Assembly (NCBI GenBank): GCA_021779435.1
Contig: JAJYAR010000199.1
Span: 1-5,747 of the forward strand
Direction: 5' to 3'
DNA length: 5,747 nt
Source: a bacterium
GTDB taxonomy: Bacteria > Verrucomicrobiota > Verrucomicrobiae > JAJYAR01
The position numbers and the translations under genes were made by a program. Below, piece by piece: positions 1-5,747 of this stretch. Numbering within the stretch: the stretch's first letter is position 1; each line of letters begins with the position of its first letter. A model generated the notes under the pieces. That model saw only the letters and a list, made by a program, of their open reading frames with translations, did no database searches and was not told where the DNA came from.

Positions 1-414
1 AAGCTCATCGAGCTGTCCTCGGCCGACCAGCCGCGTCAGTGCACGATCCTGGGGATCCTGGCGTACGACACCAAGGTGGTGAAGGAGGACGACGTCCTGC
101 ACCATCTCGTCGAGACCGAGGGCATCGGCCTCATCGATCTGCAGACGATCGATGTGCATGACGACGCCAAGAAGATGACCGACCCCGGCCTGTGCTGGGC
201 AACCTGGACCGTGCCGTTCGATCGCGAGGAGGATTTCTGGTTTGTCGCGACGGCGTACTACCTCAGCCCGGCCGTGAGGTCGCAGTGGGAGAAGCACCTG
301 GGCGGACAGATCGTCTGGTATGGCACCACGCTCGAGATGATCGCCGATTACCTCGAAAAGTTCGCCGGCCCGGTGCCGGATGGAAAGCCTGCCGTTCCGG
401 CGGTGATCGGCTGA
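1..414 (+). CDS. C-terminal part of a divergent MshEN/GspE N-terminal-like protein (5' end outside window)
   Basis: The frame is open from base 1 to the TGA at 412-414, giving the last 137 residues of a longer protein; the first in-window ATG (76) lies mid-domain and is unlikely to be the start. The fragment reads like the N-terminal domain of GspE/PilB/MshE ATPases. A helical stretch ([20 protein letters not shown]) resembles the MshEN 'RLGxxL..G.I..xxL' element. It is followed by 'GLIDL', a mixed strand/helix block, and a closing '[10 protein letters not shown]' helix where family members usually have 'EDIxxAIxxxY'. It ends in a Pro/Ala tail with no ATPase domain, so it appears to be a stand-alone accessory paralogue. 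The Arg and Gly expected for c-di-GMP contact are replaced (Ile, Lys), so nucleotide binding is doubtful. The stop lies 4 bases before the ATPase gene, indicating one operon. Family assignment is by eye and remote. Confidence 0.6.
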   Translation, partial: KLIELSSADQPRQCTILGILAYDTKVVKEDDVLHHLVETEGIGLIDLQTIDVHDDAKKMTDPGLCWATWTVPFDREEDFWFVATAYYLSPAVRSQWEKHLGGQIVWYGTTLEMIADYLEKFAGPVPDGKPAVPAVIG

Positions 415-418
415 CACC

Positions 419-2128
419 ATGGCGCTCGGCAAAATTCAGCTTCAGATCGTCTCCACGCTGGTCGACATGGGCCGGCTGACGGACGAGCAGAGGACCACGC
501 TCGCGGCCCGGACGGACGACATCACCGGCGACGCGCTGGACAAGCTGCTTCAGGAGGAGTTTCGCGTTTCGCCGCTGCAATGCCTCGTGGCCAAGGCGAG
601 GGCGCTCAACCTCTCGCCGTTCAATGTCGCCCGGTTTCGGGTGACGCCCAAGACCTTCGAGCGGCTGCCCCAGGAATTCTGCGAGCAGAACGCGGTCCTC
701 CCCGTCGGCCAGGTGGGCGAGATGCTTCTCGTCGCCTTCGGAAATCCGTTCGAGGTCACGGTCGTCACGAAGATCCACGAGATGACCGGCAAGAACGTCG
801 TTCGTCTTCTGGCGCGCGAAAAGGACATCAAGGACAAGTTTGGCAAGAAGGACCAGGCTGCCGGCTTCGACGATGTCGTGCACCAGATCGGTGCGGAATA
901 CGGCGGCGAGGGGAGCGAGGCGGAACTCAAGGACGAGGACGTCAGCGAGGAGTCGGGTCCGATCATCCAGCTTTCGAACCGCATCATCGAGGAGGCATAC
1001 TACTCGGGCGCGAGCGACATCCATGTCGAGCCGCAGGAGCACGACGTGGTGGTCCGCTACCGCATCGACGGTCTTTGCCTTGAGAAACTGAGGCTGCCGA
1101 AGAAGGTCGGCCCGGCGCTGGTTGCCCGCCTGAAGATCATGTGCAACCTCGACATCGCCGAACGCCGGCTGCCGCAGGACGGGCGCATCGTTTTCAAGCA
1201 GTACACGAAAAAGGATCTGGATCTCGACCTTCGCGTTTCGACCGCTCCGCTGAACCATGGCGAAGGCGTCGTGATGCGTATCCTCGACAAACAGAAGACC
1301 ACGCTGCCGCTGCCGGCGCTCGGTTTCAGCGAGGAGAATCTTTCGAAATACCGCGAGTGCATCCGCCAGCCGTACGGGATGATCCTGCACTGCGGACCGA
1401 CCGGCTCCGGCAAGTCGATGACCCTGTACTCGGCGCTGAACGAGGTGAACACGTCGGACGTGGTCATCCGCACGGCGGAGGATCCGATCGAGTACACGCT
1501 TCCCGGCATCAACCAGATGCAGATGCACCGGCAGATCGGGCTGACTTTCGCCACGGCGCTCCGGGCGTTTCTCCGGCAGGATCCCGACATCATTCTCGTC
1601 GGCGAAATCCGCGACAAGGAGACGGCGGGCATCGCCGTCGAGGCGGCGCTCACCGGCCATCTTCTGCTCTCGACGCTTCACACGAACGACGCGCCGACGA
1701 CGATCGGCCGTCTGACGGACATGGGCATCGAGCCGTTCATGATTTCATCCTCGCTGCTGTGCGTGTGCGCACAGCGCCTGATGCGACGCGTCTGCAAACA
1801 GTGCCGGCAGCAGATCGAGCCGAGCGCACGCGAGGTGGAAATTCTCCAGAAGGCGATCGGCTGGAGCGGGCCCATCTTCAAGGCAAACCCGAAAGGCTGC
1901 CCGAAGTGCGGCGGCAGCGGCTACAAGGGCCGTGTTGGTATTCACGAGCTGATGATCACCAACGATGAACTCATCGAGGGGATCAACAAGGGGGCGGAAG
2001 CCGCCGAATTGAAGAAGATGGCGATGCGCGGCGGAATGAAGACGCTGCACCAGGACAGCCTCGCGAAGGTAAGGGACGGCCTCACCACCATCGAGGAAGC
2101 CATCGCGACGGTGCCGCCGGACCTTTGA
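419..2128 (+). CDS. GspE/PilB-family ATPase (type IV pilus assembly / type II secretion)
   Basis: This is a complete 569-residue cytoplasmic motor ATPase, the usual length for GspE/PilB, which as a hexamer drives pilin or pseudopilin assembly at the inner membrane. Residues 1-150 form an N-terminal MshEN-like region with weak c-di-GMP motifs. The N2 domain carries 'SDIHVEP' (about 199-205) and 'RYRIDG'. The catalytic core has Walker A GPTGSGKS (326-333), an Asp box around E354-D355-P356, Walker [13 protein letters not shown] (388-399) and a His box [12 protein letters not shown] (413-424). A zinc-binding tetracysteine is formed by C459/C462 and C494/C497, followed by the conserved 'GRVGIHEL'. 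The C-terminus keeps the '[20 protein letters not shown]' pattern. There is no clear Shine-Dalgarno, so translation is probably coupled to the gene ending 4 bases upstream. PilT is unlikely because of the tetracysteine and N-terminal domain. PilB and GspE cannot be separated without the neighbouring pilus or secretin genes. Confidence 0.95.
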   Translation: MALGKIQLQIVSTLVDMGRLTDEQRTTLAARTDDITGDALDKLLQEEFRVSPLQCLVAKARALNLSPFNVARFRVTPKTFERLPQEFCEQNAVLPVGQVGEMLLVAFGNPFEVTVVTKIHEMTGKNVVRLLAREKDIKDKFGKKDQAAGFDDVVHQIGAEYGGEGSEAELKDEDVSEESGPIIQLSNRIIEEAYYSGASDIHVEPQEHDVVVRYRIDGLCLEKLRLPKKVGPALVARLKIMCNLDIAERRLPQDGRIVFKQYTKKDLDLDLRVSTAPLNHGEGVVMRILDKQKTTLPLPALGFSEENLSKYRECIRQPYGMILHCGPTGSGKSMTLYSALNEVNTSDVVIRTAEDPIEYTLPGINQMQMHRQIGLTFATALRAFLRQDPDIILVGEIRDKETAGIAVEAALTGHLLLSTLHTNDAPTTIGRLTDMGIEPFMISSSLLCVCAQRLMRRVCKQCRQQIEPSAREVEILQKAIGWSGPIFKANPKGCPKCGGSGYKGRVGIHELMITNDELIEGINKGAEAAELKKMAMRGGMKTLHQDSLAKVRDGLTTIEEAIATVPPDL

Positions 2129-2133
2129 GGATT

Positions 2134-2223
2134 GTGGTCTTGAGTTCCGAGCCGAACCCGCTGGGGACAGCGGGTTCCACCTTGGATCAGGCAGGTGGAG
2201 CGCGCTGTCCCTAGCGCGCTTGG
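2134..2223 (+). repeat. Structured direct repeat, copy A (three adjacent stem-loops)
   Basis: This is the first of two direct copies of a roughly 90-base element in the 281-base gap between the ATPase and the TPR lipoprotein; it begins 6 bases after the ATPase stop. After a 20-base unpaired leader come three abutting 22-nt hairpins. Hairpin 1 (2155-2176) has stem AACCCGCT/AGCGGGTT and loop GGGGAC, with a possible extra G-C pair at 2154/2177. Hairpin 2 (2177-2198) has stem CCACCT/AGGTGG and a 10-nt loop. Hairpin 3 (2199-2220) has the self-complementary stem AGCGCGCT twice and loop GTCCCT. Hairpins 1 and 3 are also reverse complements (2159-2172 against 2203-2216, one G-T pair), so a single long hairpin is an alternative fold. 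There is no T-tract, so it is not a classical terminator, though it could stabilise the 3' end of the ATPase transcript. Confidence 0.85.
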
Positions 2224-2241
2224 ATATTGAGTGGGTACAAC

Positions 2242-2330
2242 GTGGTCTTGAATTCCGAGCCGAACCCGCTGGGACAGCGGGTTTCACCTTGAATCAGACA
2301 GGTGGAGCGCGCTGTCCCCAGCGCGCTTGG
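2242..2330 (+). repeat. Structured direct repeat, copy B (three adjacent stem-loops)
   Basis: This is the second direct copy, 18 bases after copy A, 89 bases long and matching it at 84 of 90 aligned positions (five substitutions, one single-base deletion). Hairpin 1 (2263-2283) has the same 8-bp stem with loop GGGAC. Hairpin 2 (2284-2305) keeps its stem, with the first C-G pair changed to T-G. Hairpin 3 (2306-2327) has the same AGCGCGCT stem with loop GTCCCC. Four of the six differences are in loops, one is in the leader, and one changes a pair but still allows wobble pairing. It ends 79 bases before the lipoprotein start. A reading frame can be drawn from an ATG at 2302 through the repeat into the lipoprotein, but it would place about 36 non-signal residues before the lipoprotein signal. 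Confidence 0.85.
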
Positions 2331-2360
2331 GCTCGCGCTGCCGGCCCAAACGGGGCGCGC
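2321..2360 (+). other. Possible extra hairpin overlapping the end of repeat copy B
   Basis: GCGCGCTTGGGC (2321-2332) can pair with GCCCAA (2344-2349) and GCGCGC (2355-2360), leaving a 5-base bulge at 2350-2354 and an 11-base loop. Its 5' arm is the 3' arm of hairpin 3 in copy B, so the two folds would be mutually exclusive. No T-run follows. In GC-rich sequence such pairing can arise by chance, so only the pairing itself is claimed. Confidence 0.3.
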
Positions 2361-2409
2361 ACACCCGGGAATTGACGAATGGCGCGGGAACAATCGGAAT
2401 GGCGCTACC

Positions 2410-2910
2410 ATGAAGCCCCTGACATGCCTGATCCTCGCGGTGGCATTGACCATTACCGCAGGCTGCGGAAAGAAGGAGATCTCGCAGACAGCCCGCAAGC
2501 AGGCGATCGCACTGTCGAGCGAGGCGAACTTCGCGGCGGGGCTGCGGGACTATGCCCGGGCGGAGGGGTTGATGGCCCAGGCGACCAAACTTTGCCCTGA
2601 CGATCCCACGTACTGGATTTCCCTCGGAGCGATGCGCGTGCGCCTTTCGAGGCAGTCGGAGGCCAGGGATGCATACAAGAACGCGTTGAAGGCGGCGGAA
2701 GACGTGGTGAAGGCGGACAAGAAGCAGACGGATGCCGCGCTGAACCAGGTTTACGTGCTCGCGTTGCTGGGCCGGATCGACGACGCCCGCGCGCTTCAGA
2801 CGAAGCTGCTCGAACGCTATCCCGAGAGCCGCGAGATCCGGTCGTTCGTTGAAACGAAGAAGCTCGATCGGATCGTTTCCGATCCGCAGTTCAAACAGAT
2901 CGCGCTGTGA
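2410..2910 (+). CDS. Small TPR-repeat lipoprotein
   Basis: This is a 166-residue protein with a clear lipoprotein signal: MK start, hydrophobic run (residues 4-17) and lipobox ITAGC with lipidated Cys19 followed by GKK. It would be exported and anchored in the inner or outer membrane. The mature part is helical and reads as about three TPR-like units: about 31-64 (..YARAEGLMAQATKLCPDD), about 66-99 (..YWISLGAMRVRLSRQSEAR) and about 107-140 (..VLALLGRIDDARALQTKLL, ending ERYP). TPRs mediate protein-protein contact, so an assembly or scaffold role is likely but no partner is identifiable. I chose ATG 2410 because the signal peptide begins exactly there; the in-frame ATG at 2302 lies inside the repeat. 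The Shine-Dalgarno is weak. Position after a pilus/secretion ATPase could suggest a pilotin-like (PilF/PilW) role, but the repeat block separates them and resemblance is only general. Confidence 0.85.
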   Translation: MKPLTCLILAVALTITAGCGKKEISQTARKQAIALSSEANFAAGLRDYARAEGLMAQATKLCPDDPTYWISLGAMRVRLSRQSEARDAYKNALKAAEDVVKADKKQTDAALNQVYVLALLGRIDDARALQTKLLERYPESREIRSFVETKKLDRIVSDPQFKQIAL

Positions 2911-2986
2911 GGCACCGCGCGTCCGAGCATTCTCTCGTGTCCCCGCCAGGCGAGGTGCGACCGGCGACGCGGATGGCGTGGGCGTG

Positions 2987-3619
2987 ATGCACGATTACTG
3001 GGTCGAGTTTGGCAAAGTGGTGCTCGTGCACCTGCTCGCCGTCGCCAGCCCCGGCCCGGACTTCGCGCTCGTGCTGAAGCAAAGCCTGGCGCATGGGAGA
3101 CGGACCGCAGTGTGGACGAGCCTGGGGATCGGAGCGGGCATACTCGTTCACATCACCTACTCGCTGCTCGGAATCGGGCTCCTGATCATGAGCTCGCCGC
3201 TGCTCTTCAGCATCGTGAAATACGCCGGTGCCGCGTATCTCACCTGGGTTGGCATCCAGTCGTTGCGCTCGAAACCGCGGGACGAGATCGCTACGAAGCC
3301 GGGCGGCGGCACGCCGAATCCCCACGGCGCCTTCATGACCGGTTTTCTGACGAACGCGGTGGGCAATCCGAAGGCGACGCTGTTCTTCGTCGCTGTGTTC
3401 ACGGTCATCATCAACCCGCACACGCCCCGCCTGATCCAGGCGGGTTACGGGCTCTGGATGGCGGTGATGACGGCGGTGTGGTTCGCATTCGTCTCGTTCG
3501 CGTTCACGCAGGACATCGTCCGCCGCCGGTTCATCCGCCACGGCCACTGGATCGACCGCGTGCTCGGCGTGGTCTTCATCGGATTCGCCGTCAGTCTTGC
3601 CTTCGCGACGCTGAAGTAG
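2987..3619 (+). CDS. LysE/RhtB-family amino-acid exporter
   Basis: This is a 210-residue integral membrane protein, the normal length for LysE/RhtB efflux proteins, which export amino acids or derivatives such as homoserine, threonine or lysine using the proton gradient. Family hallmarks are visible: SPGPDF at 21-26, then 'G..RTAVWTSLGIGAGILVH' in the first conserved block, 'YAGAAYLTWVGIQSLRS' in the third helix region, 'GNPKATLFFVAVF' in the middle and 'RVLGVVFIGFAVSLAF' as the last helix. About six hydrophobic segments are visible, with a polar loop rich in Pro/Gly between the third and fourth. The start at 2987 gives family-typical length; earlier in-frame starts (for example 2849) would overlap the lipoprotein gene. 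It begins 76 bases after that gene, so co-transcription is possible but there is no functional tie. Substrate cannot be read from sequence. Confidence 0.92.
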   Translation: MHDYWVEFGKVVLVHLLAVASPGPDFALVLKQSLAHGRRTAVWTSLGIGAGILVHITYSLLGIGLLIMSSPLLFSIVKYAGAAYLTWVGIQSLRSKPRDEIATKPGGGTPNPHGAFMTGFLTNAVGNPKATLFFVAVFTVIINPHTPRLIQAGYGLWMAVMTAVWFAFVSFAFTQDIVRRRFIRHGHWIDRVLGVVFIGFAVSLAFATLK

Positions 3620-3620
3620 G

Positions 3621-3639
3621 TTTTCGCGAGGCGCGAAGA
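3621..3639 (+). terminator. Small hairpin just after the exporter gene, possible weak terminator
   Basis: TTCGCG (3623-3628) and CGCGAA (3632-3637) form a perfect 6-bp stem with a 3-base loop, extendable to 8 pairs with one T-G. It starts one base after the LysE-family stop codon. No T-tract follows on the + strand, so intrinsic termination is uncertain. Its position between the exporter and the sigma-factor operon is what suggests a boundary. Confidence 0.35.
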
Positions 3640-3645
3640 CCTGAA

Positions 3646-3676
3646 TGAACTTTCACGCGGGTACTTGCGACGTATA
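3646..3676 (+). promoter_or_regulatory. Candidate ECF-type promoter for the sigma-factor operon
   Basis: TGAACTTT (3646-3653) resembles the 'AAC'-containing -35 of many ECF sigma factors, and CGTATA (3671-3676) resembles the 'CGT' -10. The gap from the end of TGAACT to CGTA is 19 bases, longer than the usual 16-17. Location upstream of an ECF sigma gene fits autoregulation, a common arrangement. This is inference from two short matches. Confidence 0.22.
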
Positions 3677-3708
3677 GGGTGAACCGGCTGCTCAGCCGCC
3701 GGCCGTCA

Positions 3709-4224
3709 ATGGATGACATCACCCTGCAACTCGAACGTCACTATGCCGAGACCGGCCCGGCACTGCTCGCGTATTTTCGGCGGCGGAGCGCGACCGCCAC
3801 GCTGGCAGACGACCTCCTCCAGGAGACGTTCCTGCGGGCATGGCGGCAGAAGGACAGGATGGCGGCGGCGGTCTCGGTCCGGGCGTACCTGTTTGGAATC
3901 GCGCGTCATGTCGGTGCCGACGTGGCCCGGCGGACGCGTGCAAGCGAGCCGCTGGACGAGGAGCATCCCGATGTTGCGAAGGAGATCCCGGATGACCGCA
4001 TCGAAGCGATGCGGACTGCGATCGCCGCTCTTCCCGAGACTCACCGTGAGCCGCTCCACCTGAAACTGCAGGAAGAGCTCTCGTACGCCGAAATCGCCGA
4101 GGTGCTGAATGTTCCCATCGGAACGGTGCGCTCGCGGCTGCACCATGCCGTACTCCGGCTCCAGCAGGTGCTCAATCCGACCGTGAATCCCACAACCCAC
4201 ACGACCACTTCCAATGAAGCCTGA
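3709..4224 (+). CDS. ECF-family RNA polymerase sigma factor (sigma-70 family)
   Basis: This is a 171-residue cytoplasmic sigma factor with regions 2 and 4 only, the usual ECF layout. Region 2 (about 12-75) has LADDLLQETFLRAWRQ (32-47), the core-binding and -10 recognition helices, and AYLFGIARH (59-67). A short acidic linker (about 80-100) follows. Region 4 (about 102-152) has ALPETHREPLHLKL, then the helix-turn-helix LSYAEIAEVLNVPIGTVRSR (124-143) that reads the -35. The Thr- and Asn-rich tail (NPTVNPTTHTTTSNEA) is likely disordered. I prefer ATG 3709; an in-frame GTG at 3679 would add ten residues, and neither has a good Shine-Dalgarno. The 3' end overlaps the next gene by 11 bases, and that gene looks like its anti-sigma factor, so activity is probably controlled by membrane sequestration. 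No DNA target beyond possible autoregulation can be proposed. Confidence 0.93.
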   Translation: MDDITLQLERHYAETGPALLAYFRRRSATATLADDLLQETFLRAWRQKDRMAAAVSVRAYLFGIARHVGADVARRTRASEPLDEEHPDVAKEIPDDRIEAMRTAIAALPETHREPLHLKLQEELSYAEIAEVLNVPIGTVRSRLHHAVLRLQQVLNPTVNPTTHTTTSNEA

Positions 4225-4792
4225 ATCGCTCGATGCCCTGATCCTGGACCGCGCGCTCGGGGAACTCTCGCCCGAGGCCGCGGAAATGCTCGACGAACAC
4301 CTGGCGCGCGATCCGGAATGCGCGGCCCGCGCAGCCAGGATATCCCTGACCGTATCAGCCGCGACGTCGTCCCTTTCCGATCCGCAAGCGGTGCGCTCAC
4401 GCGACGATTCGCTGCCGAAGCCCCGCTGGCGTGCGGCCGTTCTGCAGACGGCGCCCGACAGCGCTGCGCTGCAAGGGCGTTCATCCTGGTGGAGCAGGGC
4501 GCAGCCGCTCAAGATCGCCGCATCCCTCGCGGTGGGCGCGGCGCTTGGATGGCTGGGCCGCCCTTCGCCGGTGGTGCGGGTCGCAGCGACTCACCCCGAG
4601 GTCCCGGTGGCATCTCAGGAAGATGTTCGACCGGCTGGGCAGCCGCCCGGTGTGACGGCCCCGGATCTCTGGAATCAGCGTACGCTCGCCCAGCTCGATG
4701 CGGCCCGTTTGGGAGTGGATCGCGTGCCGGCGCGCTACCGCCTGCGCTGGGAGTCACCCTCCCGGAAACCCCTTTTGGAGGAAAAACAATGA
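4214..4792 (+). CDS. Single-pass membrane anti-sigma factor
   Basis: This 192-residue protein overlaps the ECF sigma gene by 11 bases. The N-terminal part (1-45), LILDRALGELSPEAAEMLDE then HLARDPEC, matches the anti-sigma domain layout of two helices and a zinc-finger-like element. The usual H-x3-C-x2-C is altered: H29 and C36 remain but the first Cys is Asp33, so zinc is probably not bound. A low-complexity cytoplasmic linker (about 50-97) follows. One membrane helix spans about 99-115 (LKIAASLAVGAALGWLG), and a 77-residue periplasmic tail with no recognised domain follows. I infer that it holds the sigma factor at the membrane until an envelope signal releases it. Identification rests on gene context and architecture more than sequence identity. 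The stop TGA (4790-4792) overlaps the next start as ATGA. An alternative is a membrane protein of unrelated function. Confidence 0.78.
   Translation: MKPESLDALILDRALGELSPEAAEMLDEHLARDPECAARAARISLTVSAATSSLSDPQAVRSRDDSLPKPRWRAAVLQTAPDSAALQGRSSWWSRAQPLKIAASLAVGAALGWLGRPSPVVRVAATHPEVPVASQEDVRPAGQPPGVTAPDLWNQRTLAQLDAARLGVDRVPARYRLRWESPSRKPLLEEKQ
4777..4781 (+). promoter_or_regulatory. Strong Shine-Dalgarno of the propeller lipoprotein gene
   Basis: GGAGG lies 7 bases before the ATG at 4789, inside the last codons of the anti-sigma gene. It is the clearest ribosome binding site in the window. It fixes the start of the downstream gene and suggests that this gene is translated more strongly than the two regulators before it. 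Confidence 0.8.
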
Positions 4793-5747
4793 ACACCCGT
4801 TTTCATGCATTTTCGCGCCACCTGCTGTGCGCGCTTTCGATCGCAGCTGTCGTGCTTGTGTCCGGCTGCCTGGAGAAGCGGCTGACCTGGTCGCCTGATG
4901 GGAATCGTGCCGCCGTCATCGCCAAGGACGGCTCGCTGTATCTGTGCGACCGGGACGGCAACCTGACCAAGACGCCGTTGACCGATGTCGGATTTGCAGA
5001 GTGGGCCGGCGGATCGCAGCGGCTGATTGTGTCGCGGCGCTATAGCACCTCCGAGTGGTCCGCGATTGCTCCACTGCTCGGCGACAGGCGTCAGCGTGTG
5101 GAGGCGGAGGCCGACCGCCTGAGTTCCGAGCTGATGGCCGGCAAGAGCTGGTCAGAACTGAATGCGGAGCCGCTCGGGCGGATTCTCAATGTGGAATCAA
5201 ACGTGATCTTGGTCTGCCTTCGCGAGCGCCACGGCGCGGAGGTGAAGGCGAAGCTCACACCGGACGAATGGCACGGGCTCACGCCGGGTCATACGACGGT
5301 TTCCGTGACGGAGGTCCAGGTGGCCCGCGTCGAAGGGACAACGCTCGCAACGGGTGCGCCTCTGTTCTCCGCCCTTGGCGAGATCGTCGATCTTCGTGCG
5401 TCGCCGGACGGCCGTGCCGTCGCCCTGTCGTTCTCGCTGGACGAAAAGAACGACAATCCGTCGCTCCAGGTGCTCCGGCTGGATGAACCCGGCGCGAAGC
5501 CGGTGCCTGTTGCGCGCTTCGCAGCAGCCTTTCCGGACTGGAAGCAGGACAGCAGGTCGCTGGTGTACGTCGAAGCGCCGTACGCCGACGCGAAGGGCAC
5601 GAACGGCCTTGGCCTCGGCGTGCTGACGGAGCGCGAAGTGATCGACAGCGCCGGGCAAGTCGCGATCGCGAAGGAACCCTCCTATTCAGCGGTTGCGATC
5701 TTCAGTGGAATGGCCCGGGTCCGCTGCCTCGCTGACGGCCGCATCCT
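4789..5747 (+). CDS. Lipoprotein with TolB/PD40-type beta-propeller repeats (3' end outside window)
   Basis: The frame is open from ATG 4789 to the window end (319 full codons) with no stop, so the gene is truncated here. The start has GGAGG 7 bases upstream and overlaps the anti-sigma stop as ATGA. Residues 1-27 form a lipoprotein signal: basic n-region (R4, R10), hydrophobic core and lipobox LVSGC with Cys27. The mature protein has WD40/PD40-like blade motifs: LTWSPDGNRAAVI (32-44), LRASPDGRAVALSF (about 202-215) and the degenerate FPDWKQDSRSLVYV (248-261). The spacing and 'SPDG' signature resemble TolB-type propellers. A charged helical stretch (about 100-130) sits between the first two. 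The protein is probably periplasmic or outer-membrane anchored. Its place after a sigma/anti-sigma pair suggests a sensor partner or a regulon member; no enzyme motif is visible. Confidence 0.85.
   Translation, partial: MNTRFHAFSRHLLCALSIAAVVLVSGCLEKRLTWSPDGNRAAVIAKDGSLYLCDRDGNLTKTPLTDVGFAEWAGGSQRLIVSRRYSTSEWSAIAPLLGDRRQRVEAEADRLSSELMAGKSWSELNAEPLGRILNVESNVILVCLRERHGAEVKAKLTPDEWHGLTPGHTTVSVTEVQVARVEGTTLATGAPLFSALGEIVDLRASPDGRAVALSFSLDEKNDNPSLQVLRLDEPGAKPVPVARFAAAFPDWKQDSRSLVYVEAPYADAKGTNGLGLGVLTEREVIDSAGQVAIAKEPSYSAVAIFSGMARVRCLADGRI

Noticed and set aside
263..1681. Long open frame (472 codons) on the minus strand opposite the ATPase
   Set aside because: It is a GC-rich antisense shadow: the protein is Arg/Asp/Leu-biased with no domain, while the + strand encodes an intact motor ATPase with all motifs.
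2134..2330. Rho-independent terminator pair after the ATPase
   Set aside because: The stems are strong but none is followed by a T-run. Some effect on mRNA ends remains possible, but the tandem repeated structure is better described as a repeat element.
2372..2400. Sigma-70 promoter before the TPR lipoprotein (TTGACG at 2372-2377)
   Set aside because: The -35 match is good, but the 17-base spaced -10 (CGGAAT) matches only three of six positions and lies about ten bases from the ATG.
2302..2409. N-terminal extension of the TPR lipoprotein from ATG 2302
   Set aside because: It would translate through repeat copy B and put 36 residues ahead of a perfect lipoprotein signal peptide that begins at ATG 2410.
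2129..2409. CRISPR array
   Set aside because: There are only two copies of about 90 bases with an 18-base spacer and strong internal hairpins, and no cas genes, so the size and layout do not fit.
2849..2986. Upstream start for the LysE-family exporter
   Set aside because: It overlaps the TPR lipoprotein gene and adds 46 Arg-rich residues not typical of the family; ATG 2987 gives the normal length and N-terminus.
5055..5486. + strand open frame of 143 codons inside the propeller lipoprotein
   Set aside because: It is an out-of-frame shadow; the frame starting at 4789 has a signal peptide, a Shine-Dalgarno and propeller motifs across the same region.

Overview
This is a high-GC, gene-dense bacterial window in which all seven protein genes lie on the + strand. 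The base composition, a type IV pilus/type II secretion ATPase preceded by a small related protein, an ECF sigma/anti-sigma pair and tandem structured intergenic repeats would fit a Verrucomicrobiota-type genome (for example Opitutales). This placement is an impression from style only; no marker gene is present to fix it.

Region 1 (1-2128) is the end of a secretion or pilus unit. The C-terminal 137 residues of a protein that looks like a divergent MshEN/GspE N-terminal domain are followed, 4 bases after its stop, by a complete 569-residue GspE/PilB-family hexameric ATPase with every catalytic box intact.

Region 2 (2129-2409) is a 281-base non-coding stretch. It holds two direct copies (about 93% identical) of a roughly 90-base element. 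Each copy folds on paper into three directly adjacent stem-loops of about 22 nt, and the first and third are also reverse complements of each other. The differences between copies fall in loops or flank, or keep a base pair. This is the most unusual structure in the window and resembles a REP/BIME-type element.

Region 3 (2410-3619) holds a small TPR lipoprotein and a LysE/RhtB-family exporter. They are separated by 76 bases and their functions are not obviously linked.

Region 4 (3709-5747, running off the window) is a tightly coupled regulatory operon. An ECF sigma factor overlaps by 11 bases a single-pass membrane anti-sigma factor, whose stop overlaps (ATGA) the start of a lipoprotein with TolB/PD40-type beta-propeller repeats. 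The lipoprotein has the strongest Shine-Dalgarno sequence seen in the window. The arrangement suggests an envelope-signalling unit in which the surface or periplasmic propeller protein is either a sensor partner or an output, which is inference. The lipoprotein gene is cut by the window end.
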